Origin: an uncultured Clostridia bacterium
GTDB lineage: Bacteria; Bacillota_A; Clostridia; Oscillospirales; Oscillospiraceae
Assembly: GCA_947307375.1 (NCBI GenBank)
Contig: CAMZIX010000002.1
Span: 1 to 60,509, forward strand
Direction: 5' to 3'
Length of the DNA: 60,509 nucleotides
Shown: positions 54,359 through 60,509 of the stretch, piece by piece
How the letters are laid out: the number at the start of each line of letters is the position of its first letter
How positions within the stretch are numbered: position 1 is the first letter of the stretch
Notes under the pieces: model-generated
The model's database searches: none
What the model was told of the DNA's origin: nothing
Seen by the model: the letters and a program-made list of their open reading frames with translations, nothing else
Made by a program: the position numbers and the translations under genes

Positions 54359-54511
54359 ATGCGCAGAGGACGGCGCTGCGTCTGGGCGTTTACGGCGATC
54401 GGTCTCGGCCTGACGATACTCCTGGGTGTTTTGCTGCCCGGTGTGTTCTGGTGGCTGCTCCTTGCCGCCGCTCTGTTTGCCTGGGGGATCTGGCTGCTGC
54501 GTTGCTGTTGA
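54359..54511 (+). CDS. Uncharacterised 50-residue membrane peptide upstream of spoVM
   Basis: I do not recognise this peptide. A basic N-terminus (MRRGRRC) leads into two close hydrophobic stretches (AFTAIGLGLTILLGVLLPG and WWLLLAAALFAWGIWLL) and ends in RCC. It would be a membrane hairpin or a long single helix. ATG 54359 has GGGAGG 10 bases upstream. Earlier ATGs at 54326 and 54341 are disfavoured because the first overlaps the promoter -10 and the second has no ribosome site. The position between a sigma-E-like promoter and spoVM suggests mother-cell expression. Confidence 0.7.
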   Translation: MRRGRRCVWAFTAIGLGLTILLGVLLPGVFWWLLLAAALFAWGIWLLRCC

Positions 54512-54521
54512 AGGAGGTTTC

Positions 54522-54593
54522 ATGAAAATCTATGTCATACGTCTTCCGAGATGTTTTTTCCGTTTCCTTCGACAAAGACGCAAAAAGGCATAA
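54522..54593 (+). CDS. spoVM: Stage V sporulation protein SpoVM
   Basis: Tiny amphipathic-helix protein that marks the convex forespore membrane and recruits SpoIVA. This 23-codon gene starts MKIYVIRLPRCFF and ends in a basic tail (RQRRKKA). It matches the known SpoVM pattern: MKxYxIKLP with Pro9, then hydrophobic and basic residues. A strong AAGGAGG site sits 5 bases before the ATG. Location after prpC-prkC-rsgA is the same as in Bacillus. Confidence 0.87.
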   Translation: MKIYVIRLPRCFFRFLRQRRKKA

Positions 54594-54646
54594 CGCAGAA
54601 AGGAAGTCCATATCATGTAGCATGTGTGCAGCAAGGAGCGTGATCC

Positions 54647-56128
54647 ATGGAACTTCAATTTCAAGAAAGCACGGTGCGGGCCTGGCAGGATCTGATCCGT
54701 CTGACCAAAACCATCCCGCTTGCCGCTGAGAGCGTTGTACCGGATACCAGAGACGATATCGGGCGCATCCTTTCCGTATGGCCGGAGCTGTGTCTGAAGG
54801 GCAAAGAACTGAGAAACCGAAGCGCAGTTATCGAAGGAGAAGCGCAGCTGACGGTTTTGTACATCAATGAAAGTGAAAGCGCGGTTTCCTCATTTTCGCT
54901 GACGCAGAGCTTCAGTCAGGAGTACGAGCTGCCGGGGACAGACGACAGCGACGCTCTGCAGCTGCGCTTTTCCGTCGCGGGACTGCAGGCAAGGGTGCTG
55001 AACCCGAGAAAAATCACTGTCGATTTGGAGATCAAAGCCGAGCTGATCGTCAGTCGCGTCAACGATGTTGTGGTTGCACAGGAGCTGCCGGAAACGGTCA
55101 GCACGCCGATCCATCTGCAGTATACGGAAACAGAGCTTGCGTTGACCACGGGAATCTGCGAAAAAAGTTTTTCTGTCAATGAGCAGCTGTCTTTTCCCGA
55201 AAGTGCAGATCACCCCGTCGAGGTCATCGGTAAGCAGATGCAGTACGAGATCCGCGGCTGGGAGTGTGTCGGCAGTCGGCTTTTGGTCAAAGGGGAGGCG
55301 CAGATGACCGTGTTCTTTTTTGCGCGGGATTCGAAACTGCCCTGCAGCCAGCAATTTTCGGTTCCGTTTTCTCAGCTGATCGATTTGGGTGATGAGCAAA
55401 CGGATACGGCGGAGCTTTGGGTCGAAGCGACCTCGGACTATATCAGTTTGACCGACAGCATCGACGGAGGAAAACAATTGGATATTGAGCTGCATGCTCT
55501 TGCTCAGGTCCGTACCGGTCGGAAGCAGAATCTGCGGCTGATCAGCGATGCATACAGCAACCAGATGCCCTGCGAGTGCCGTTTCTATGAACAAAGCGTG
55601 AGAAAAGAGAGCATCGAGCAGTCGTTTCTGCTCGGGTGTGAAGAGAGGATCGATCTGCCGGAAGAATTCGATCAGCTTTTATCCTTTTATCCGACGCTCG
55701 GCCCATGTACTGCGGAGCAGGGAAGCGCCTCTGTCGAACTGCTGTGCCGTTCAAATGACGGAAATCTTTTTGCCATGCGCAGGAATCTGTCCTTGACGTC
55801 GGAGGAGAGAAACGATGAATTGTCGAATCTTAGCGCCCGAATTGAGGATTGTCAGGTCAATACGGACGGAAAGCAGCTGATCGTACAAATGCGTGTCAAG
55901 GCTGTCGGACAAAAACTTGAGCCGGTCGTAATCAAACGTGCGGATACTCTCTTTTTGAATGAGGAACAATGTTTTGACTGCTCTGCTTATCCCTCGTTGA
56001 CTGCGGTTTGGGCAGAGACCGAATCCATATGGGAACTGGCAAAGTGTTATCACTCCAGCCCGGAAGCCATAAAATCGATGAACCAGGAGCTATCCGGCCT
56101 GCCGCTGTTTATCCCGAAAACCAAATAA
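54647..56128 (+). CDS. SipL-like protein: DUF3794 (SPOCS) domains with C-terminal LysM
   Basis: Its 493 residues hold beta-rich DUF3794 repeats, roughly residues 25-130 (VVPDTRDDIGRIL, AVIEGEAQLTVLYI), 165-275 (VKGEAQMTVFFFA) and a third to about 390. A C-terminal LysM follows (from about 447: VWAETESIWELAKCYHSSPEAIKSMN ends in LFIPK; quoted in part). This layout is that of SipL of Clostridioides, which ties SpoIVA to the coat, and is a functional match of SpoVID. AAGGAG lies 8 bases before ATG. It follows spoVM by 53 bases. Confidence 0.85.
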   Translation: MELQFQESTVRAWQDLIRLTKTIPLAAESVVPDTRDDIGRILSVWPELCLKGKELRNRSAVIEGEAQLTVLYINESESAVSSFSLTQSFSQEYELPGTDDSDALQLRFSVAGLQARVLNPRKITVDLEIKAELIVSRVNDVVVAQELPETVSTPIHLQYTETELALTTGICEKSFSVNEQLSFPESADHPVEVIGKQMQYEIRGWECVGSRLLVKGEAQMTVFFFARDSKLPCSQQFSVPFSQLIDLGDEQTDTAELWVEATSDYISLTDSIDGGKQLDIELHALAQVRTGRKQNLRLISDAYSNQMPCECRFYEQSVRKESIEQSFLLGCEERIDLPEEFDQLLSFYPTLGPCTAEQGSASVELLCRSNDGNLFAMRRNLSLTSEERNDELSNLSARIEDCQVNTDGKQLIVQMRVKAVGQKLEPVVIKRADTLFLNEEQCFDCSAYPSLTAVWAETESIWELAKCYHSSPEAIKSMNQELSGLPLFIPKTK

Positions 56129-56165
56129 AATACACGGCCCGAGAGTCCTTCGGGCCGTGTATTTT
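56126..56165. terminator. Bidirectional terminator after the SipL-like gene
   Basis: AAAATACACGGCCCGA pairs perfectly with TCGGGCCGTGTATTTT over a 7-base loop. It lies between convergent genes and overlaps the last codon of the upstream one. Confidence 0.92.
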
Positions 56166-56381
56166 TCATGCTTTGAGGAGCTTGTCCAACTCCTGAAGGA
56201 GATCAGGAACGGGGATGCCGACCATATTGCTCGCGTCCTGCACCGTCTTGGTCTTCAGCAGCATTTTACCCATCGGAGTGGAGATAATGCCGAAGCGGGG
56301 ATCCATTGCCTTGAGTTTTGGCTCAAGCTCCGGATAGGCCTTCAGAATATCGATCAGCTTTGTTTTTTCGTTTATGTCCAT
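56166..56381 (-). CDS. DUF1858 domain-containing protein
   Basis: Its 71 residues follow the DUF1858 pattern (KLIDILKAYPELEPKLKAM, then a TVQDAS...GIPVPDLLQEL helix). It lacks the Cys motif some members have, so metal binding is not suggested. AGGAGG lies 8 bases before the ATG. The function is unknown. Confidence 0.8.
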   Translation of the reverse strand: MDINEKTKLIDILKAYPELEPKLKAMDPRFGIISTPMGKMLLKTKTVQDASNMVGIPVPDLLQELDKLLKA

Positions 56382-56405
56382 GCTCTTCGCCTCCTGTTGT
56401 GCTTA

Positions 56406-56434
56406 AGTATAGCTTTTTCGGAACATTTTTGCAA
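56406..56434 (-). promoter_or_regulatory. Sigma-A promoter of the DUF1858 gene
   Basis: On the - strand TTGCAA, 17 bases, TATACT, ending 25 bases before the start codon. Confidence 0.7.
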
Positions 56435-56452
56435 GCCCGTGCTTTTTGCCCC

Positions 56453-56481
56453 TTGCCACAGGGATATGCATGTGATAAAAT
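56453..56481 (+). promoter_or_regulatory. Sigma-A promoter of yebC
   Basis: TTGCCA, 17 bases, TAAAAT with a TGTGA just before, 54 bases ahead of ATG 56535 and divergent from the DUF1858 promoter. Confidence 0.65.
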
Positions 56482-56534
56482 GACATCTGTTCGATGTTTT
56501 TCCCAACATTTATTCATTCAGAGGAGCTGTTACT

Positions 56535-57275
56535 ATGTCCGGACATTCCAAGTGGCACAATATACAGAAAACCAAAGGTGCTGCTGACGCAAAACGCGCG
56601 TCCACCTTTACTAAAATCGCCCGTGAAATGATCGTGGCCGTGAAAGAGGGCGGCGGCGGTGATCCCCGCAGCAACTCCAAGCTGGCCGCCGTAATTGCCA
56701 AGGCCAAAGCGGCGAATATGCCGAACGATAATATCAAGCGCACGATCGACAAGGCGCTCGGTTCCGGCAATACCGAGAACTATGAAAAAATCGTCTATGA
56801 AGGCTATGGCCCCCAGGGCGTGGCTGTCATCGTCGAAGCCATGACCGATAACCGCAACAGAACCGCGGGCGAGATCCGTCACTATTTTGATAAGTACGGC
56901 GGAAACATGGGCGCCGCCAACTGCGTGTCCTGGTCTTTTGACAAAAAGGGCGTCATCGTCATCGACAATGAAGACGAGGAGCTCGACGAGGATACCGTGA
57001 TGATGGATGCTCTGGACGCCGGCGCCGACGACTTTGAGGCTGATGGGGAAGCAATGACCGTCTACACAGGCGTGGACGATGTGGCGGCTGTTGCGGAGGC
57101 CCTGACGGAGAAGGGCTATAAGCTGCTGGAGGCGCAGGTCGAAATGCTTCCTCAGAACGGCTATATCAAGTTGACGAACGAGGACGACATCAAGAACATG
57201 CAGAAGATGCTGGATATGTTCGAGGATTTCGACGACGTCCAGAACGTCTGGCACAACTGGGAAGACGCGGAATAA
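56535..57275 (+). CDS. yebC: YebC/PmpR (TACO1) family protein
   Basis: Widespread family first called a transcription regulator and lately linked to translation of proline stretches. Its 246 residues start MSGHSKWHNIQKTKGAADA, the family hallmark, with VYEGYGPQGVAVIVE and GGNMGAANCVSWSFDKKG in the core. A GAGGAG site precedes the ATG. A terminator follows. Confidence 0.95.
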   Translation: MSGHSKWHNIQKTKGAADAKRASTFTKIAREMIVAVKEGGGGDPRSNSKLAAVIAKAKAANMPNDNIKRTIDKALGSGNTENYEKIVYEGYGPQGVAVIVEAMTDNRNRTAGEIRHYFDKYGGNMGAANCVSWSFDKKGVIVIDNEDEELDEDTVMMDALDAGADDFEADGEAMTVYTGVDDVAAVAEALTEKGYKLLEAQVEMLPQNGYIKLTNEDDIKNMQKMLDMFEDFDDVQNVWHNWEDAE

Positions 57276-57294
57276 GTTCCTTTCTGCAAACATT

Positions 57295-57331
57295 AAAGAG
57301 CTTGTTTTTTCCTTCAGAGAACAAGCTCTTT
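57295..57331 (+). terminator. Hairpin terminator after yebC
   Basis: AAAGAGCTTGT pairs with ACAAGCTCTTT over a T-rich 15-base loop. Confidence 0.7.
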
Positions 57332-57376
57332 CTGCTATAAGCGATCTCTCTTCGTCCGATACGTAGAGAAATCTGA

Positions 57377-58921
57377 ATGAGTGTGGGTAGTTTTGGAATG
57401 AAAGATTACAAGATATCGATCAATAAGCTCCTGCAAAATCTGCTGATCGTGCTGATTTTTGCGCTCGTCGTAATGATGGCCTGCGGCATCCTGCCTATCG
57501 ATAAAGGATCCTGGTCTTTTCTCGGACGCGATAAGGAAGTACTGAGCGTTCACTTTATCACGCCGGATGATGAGATCGTCATCGAAACGACCCGCGGCAC
57601 CCGCGTTGACCTTGAGCCTGCTGAGGAAATCGATAACTATACCTTTATCGGCTGGCGCGACGCGCAGGGTAATATGGAAAAGCGTGACAGTATCAAAGTC
57701 TATCAGAATACCTATTATTCAGCGGTCTATGCCGTCGCGCTGCAGACGGATTCTCATATGGCCTACCTGTTTCCCAACGAATACGGCATGTATCTGCCAT
57801 ACGGCGAGATGACCCGCTCGGATGCAGCGATCATGCTCTACACGCTGCTTGCCGTGCCGATCAAAGGGAACGAGGGCTTTCTGGACGTACCCGTCGGCGA
57901 CGCATGCTATGATGCCGTCTGCGCATTGAAGGAGCTTGGCGTTGTCTCCGGCAGCCGCTTTCATCCTAACGAGGGGATCACGCTGGCCGAGCTGCTTGAC
58001 ATGATCGCCGCCTTTTATCCTCCCTGCCGGGATGATCACGCTTTTGCCGACATAAAAAGCGGCGACAGCCGCTATCCTGCGTTCAATCTGGCAGCCGAGC
58101 ATGACTGGATCGATTCCGGCTCCCGGATCAAGGCTGATCCCGATCATATCATGACGCGCGTGGAAACCGCTACGCTGATGAACCGTGTGCTCGGACGTGC
58201 GGAGGAGCCCAAAGCGGCCCTCAGACAGGTCGGCTATATGATCGACATGGGCAGGGACGAGGAAGGCTATTGGCATATGGCGGAAGCCTGCGTGCCTCAC
58301 AGCTTCCGAAGCGAAAACGGCGTTGAGACATGGACCGAAAGCACTCCGGTCAAAAAAACGCGCAAGGGCCTTTACATGTTCGGGATGGATCTCTATGCCG
58401 TCAATAATGAGGGCCTGCTGGTAAAAGACGGCGAGTGGAACGGCTTTGCTTTCGATGATAAGGGTATCTATACCAGCGGGGATCCCGAACTGGATGAGTT
58501 GATCAAATCCGTATTCAGCAAGATCCTGGATGAATCGATGGATGAAGAAGAGATGCTTCACACCATCTATCAATATACGGTGGATTCCTTTACCTACCGC
58601 AGACGCAATTCCTATGCCATGCGGGATTCCTCCTGGGCGGTGAAGGAAGCTTACACCATGCTTTCGACCAAATGCGGAAACTGCTATAACTTTGCCGCCA
58701 CTTTCTGCATGATGGCAAGGGCGATCGGCTATGACGCCAAGGTTTACAGCGGCATCATCGGCCTGGACCGCAGACCGCACGCCTGGGTGGAGATCAAGAT
58801 CAAGGGCACGACCTATCTGTTTGACCCGGAGCTTGAGTTTGCATACAAGCAGAACAAGAATTACATCGATATGTATCGCGTTGAACTGGAAGACGCGAAG
58901 AAGTGGAGCTATGGTCGCTGA
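57377..58921 (+). CDS. Surface protein with SLH-like repeats and a transglutaminase-like domain
   Basis: Its 514 residues start with an N-terminal membrane anchor (LLIVLIFALVVMMACGIL). An InlB-B/Flg_new-like strand repeat follows (VHFITPDDEI to FIGWRDAQG), then S-layer-homology-like repeats at about 135-280 (MTRSDAAIMLYTLL, ALKELGVVSG). The C-terminal transglutaminase-like domain has a Cys in STKCGNCYNFAATF, a His in RPHAWVEI and an Asp in LFDPELEF. Members hydrolyse or cross-link peptides; the substrate is unknown. The start could be ATG 57377 or ATG 57398; neither has a good ribosome site. Overlaps the next gene by 11 bases. Confidence 0.82.
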   Translation: MSVGSFGMKDYKISINKLLQNLLIVLIFALVVMMACGILPIDKGSWSFLGRDKEVLSVHFITPDDEIVIETTRGTRVDLEPAEEIDNYTFIGWRDAQGNMEKRDSIKVYQNTYYSAVYAVALQTDSHMAYLFPNEYGMYLPYGEMTRSDAAIMLYTLLAVPIKGNEGFLDVPVGDACYDAVCALKELGVVSGSRFHPNEGITLAELLDMIAAFYPPCRDDHAFADIKSGDSRYPAFNLAAEHDWIDSGSRIKADPDHIMTRVETATLMNRVLGRAEEPKAALRQVGYMIDMGRDEEGYWHMAEACVPHSFRSENGVETWTESTPVKKTRKGLYMFGMDLYAVNNEGLLVKDGEWNGFAFDDKGIYTSGDPELDELIKSVFSKILDESMDEEEMLHTIYQYTVDSFTYRRRNSYAMRDSSWAVKEAYTMLSTKCGNCYNFAATFCMMARAIGYDAKVYSGIIGLDRRPHAWVEIKIKGTTYLFDPELEFAYKQNKNYIDMYRVELEDAKKWSYGR

Positions 58922-60161
58922 TCGGCAAAACAGAATAACATGTCGTCTTCTTTTGCTCTGTGTTTTGCTCCTGCTTACGCTGTTCGTCTGTGCCTGCGGG
59001 ATGCAGGAGCCGCCCGAGATCCCGGTAACGCCCGTACCTGAAACCGAAGCGCCGATCGAGATCACCGGTCCGCCTCCAACGGAGAAGCCGGAAACGGAAG
59101 ACAAAAGCTTTATCGTTTGGTTTGAGGGGACAAAATATCGCTCCGCGCCTGTTTCGGAGGATATCAACGTGCTTGGTACGCTTCCGGTCGGGGCAAGCGT
59201 GTTTTGTCTGCAGGACCGCGGCGAATTCATGCTTGTCGAACTGGAGGACGGGCAACAGGTCTGGATCGCCGGCTGGTACTTGAAGGCCGCTGATGAAGCT
59301 CTGGCGGAAAAGATGGATCAGACCTCCCTGGAAAAGTGCATGGAGCGGGAATCGTTTCAGCCGATCGAAGACGAGCCTGTCTACCAGTGCACGGCAAATC
59401 TGCTCAACTGCCGCGCTGAACCGGAACCCACGGCCACCATATTATGCCAGGTCATTTCGGGTACGAGGCTGATTGTCTATGGCGTTGACAACGGCTTTTA
59501 TCTCTGCCGCTTACCGGGCGGAAGTCTCTGCTACTGTACGGTGGAATGGCTGACAGACAAACTGACCTACGCCGAATATCCCGGCGCAGTTGATCTGCGT
59601 GCCTATCTGCCCGAAGCGCAGTTTGATCTCCTGTTCGCCTCCTCAAACAACGTGACCGGCAAACCCATGTATCCCGCGGTCCCGCTGATGGAAAAGGGGA
59701 CGGCAGAGATGCTGCTTGACGCATATCAGACTTTTCTGGAAGACGGGTATGCCATCAAGATCTACGATGCATATCGTCCTTTTTCTGCGCAGATCAAACT
59801 CTATGATATCGTCCAGGATCCGCGCTATATCGCAGATCCGAATATCGGCTATTCCTGGCATCAGCGCGGCAGAGCTGTCGATATGTCGCTGATCGATCTG
59901 TCTACCGGAAAAGAGCTTGCCATGCCGTCGCCGATGCATGCGTTCCGCAGAGAAGCGTCTCGATCGCTGAGCAGTCAATGGTCGGAGGAAGTCCGGGCAA
60001 ATGTGGAATACATGACAAAAGTAATGATGAGGGCCGGCTTCACTCCGATTACAACCGAATGGTGGCATTTCGAATACGCCGGGCCGGGGAGATATCTGTC
60101 TCCCGACATCAATCTGTATTCTCTGCAGGATTTACCTGTATCTGATGCAAACGGACAGTAA
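58911..60161 (+). CDS. Exported D-Ala-D-Ala dipeptidase-like protein (M15, VanX type) with SH3-like domains
   Basis: Its 416 residues start with a lipoprotein-like signal (LLLLCVLLLLTLFVCAC) and a Pro/Glu/Thr linker. Two SH3-like segments follow (YRSAPVSEDINVLGTLPVG and NCRAEPEPTATILCQV), then the M15D catalytic domain: YDAYRPF, zinc ligands in SWHQRGRAVDMSL, and catalytic Glu and His in EWWHFEY. VanX itself is cytoplasmic; an exported form points to peptidoglycan recycling rather than glycopeptide resistance, and no vanA or vanH is nearby. ATG 58911 overlaps the upstream gene. Confidence 0.85.
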   Translation: MVADRQNRITCRLLLLCVLLLLTLFVCACGMQEPPEIPVTPVPETEAPIEITGPPPTEKPETEDKSFIVWFEGTKYRSAPVSEDINVLGTLPVGASVFCLQDRGEFMLVELEDGQQVWIAGWYLKAADEALAEKMDQTSLEKCMERESFQPIEDEPVYQCTANLLNCRAEPEPTATILCQVISGTRLIVYGVDNGFYLCRLPGGSLCYCTVEWLTDKLTYAEYPGAVDLRAYLPEAQFDLLFASSNNVTGKPMYPAVPLMEKGTAEMLLDAYQTFLEDGYAIKIYDAYRPFSAQIKLYDIVQDPRYIADPNIGYSWHQRGRAVDMSLIDLSTGKELAMPSPMHAFRREASRSLSSQWSEEVRANVEYMTKVMMRAGFTPITTEWWHFEYAGPGRYLSPDINLYSLQDLPVSDANGQ

Positions 60162-60166
60162 AACAT

Positions 60167-60200
60167 AAAAAGCATCGGCTGCGTGCAGCCGATGCTTTTT
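60167..60200. terminator. Bidirectional terminator between the dipeptidase gene and rnpB
   Basis: AAAAAGCATCGGCTGC and GCAGCCGATGCTTTTT form a near-perfect stem with a 2-base loop as drawn. T tracts on both strands serve genes on both sides. Confidence 0.92.
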
Positions 60201-60204
60201 TATA

Positions 60205-60509
60205 AGAGTAAGCCTGTAAGCCGGGTTCTGTCATTGAAAACGACCATCTATCTAGGCCTGCCGTTGCCGACAGGCTCAAGCCACCTCCTGGGGACGGCCG
60301 GGCCGGCCTGTTGTCCCCCTTCCACGGTGTTGCTCCGGATAGAGTTTACAGCGTCCACGTGTCTCCACGCGACGGGTGGGCTCTTACCCCGCCTTTCCAC
60401 CATCACCGCAGAAGACTGCGGCAGTCTATTTCTGTTGCACTTGTCCGAGGGTCACCCCTGGCGGGCGTTACCCGTTATCCTTGCCCTGCGGAGCCCGGAC
60501 TTTCCTCAT
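60205..60509 (-). ncRNA. rnpB: RNase P RNA, bacterial class A (5' end cut by the window)
   Basis: Catalytic RNA that matures tRNA 5' ends. Read on the - strand it opens with GAGGAAAGTCCGGGCTCC and AACGGGTAACGCCCG (conserved CR I region), contains ACAGAAATAGACTGCCGC (CR IV side) and ends CAGAACCCGGCTTACAG near 60215. The first few bases lie past the window end. The 3' end is close to the terminator at 60167-60200. Confidence 0.95.

Noticed and set aside
57719..59230. 503-codon open frame on the - strand opposite the surface-protein genes
   Set aside because: It crosses the overlap of two well-supported + strand genes and shows no domain.
58911..60161. Glycopeptide resistance (vanX) gene
   Set aside because: The protein has an export signal and SH3-like segments, and no vanH, vanA or two-component system is nearby.

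Overview
The window reads as a stretch of core chromosome from an endospore-forming, GC-rich Clostridia, most likely Oscillospirales/Oscillospiraceae-like. The evidence is gene content and order: an alpha/beta-type small acid-soluble spore protein, a GerW/YtfJ protein, SpoVM and a SipL-like coat protein; an IspH fused to ribosomal S1 (a Clostridia trait); RemA, ScpAB and CdaA; and an RNase P RNA at the right edge. I saw no phage, insertion sequence, CRISPR array, tRNA or rRNA. Genes are densely packed, mostly on the + strand, with many 4-14 base overlaps and clear intrinsic terminators between operons.

Layout. 1-4.8 kb: protein quality control (clpP end, clpX, lon) and the ribosome GTPase engB. 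4.9-14 kb: a site-2-type protease, scpA-scpB, a DUF2953 protein, ytfJ, a D-Ala-D-Ala carboxypeptidase, rluB, a flavoprotein, cmk and the ispH-rpsA fusion. 14-22.8 kb: ackA (- strand) divergent from tmcAL, then prfA, a TsaC/Sua5-CoaE fusion, an M18 aminopeptidase, tepA, a CYTH protein and a lipoprotein. 22.9-26.9 kb: a leucine-rich-repeat surface protein (- strand), an L21 leader with rplU-rpmA-obg, and a SASP gene (- strand). 27-30 kb: a P-type-ATPase-like protein whose catalytic Asp is Ser, coupled to a HAD phosphatase. 30-38.7 kb: ybaK, uvrA, recD2, comFC, an mreB-like gene, ispD-ispF. 38.8-44.8 kb: a DUF3343/cysteine-desulfurase-like pair, cdaA-cdaR-rseC, yicC-remA-gmk-rpoZ. 44.9-54.3 kb: priA-def-fmt-rsmB-rlmN-prpC-prkC-rsgA. 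54.3-56.1 kb: a small sporulation cluster. 56.2-60.5 kb: a DUF1858 protein, yebC, two cell-wall-directed surface proteins, and rnpB (- strand, cut by the window edge).

The most interesting region is 54.3-56.1 kb. A sigma-E-like promoter precedes an unrecognised 50-residue membrane peptide, a 23-codon spoVM and a DUF3794/LysM SipL-like gene, which would put spore-coat anchoring factors in one mother-cell operon. Second is the degenerate P-type ATPase with its HAD partner. Third is the ispH-rpsA fusion, which carries an in-frame internal Shine-Dalgarno/ATG and an unusually AT-rich, promoter-like patch upstream of the S1 half. The TsaC-CoaE fusion and two hairpins that contain the next gene's ribosome binding site also stand out.

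Limits: everything here comes from reading the sequence and remembered family features. Promoters and hairpins are pattern matches, and gene names rest on visible motifs and context.
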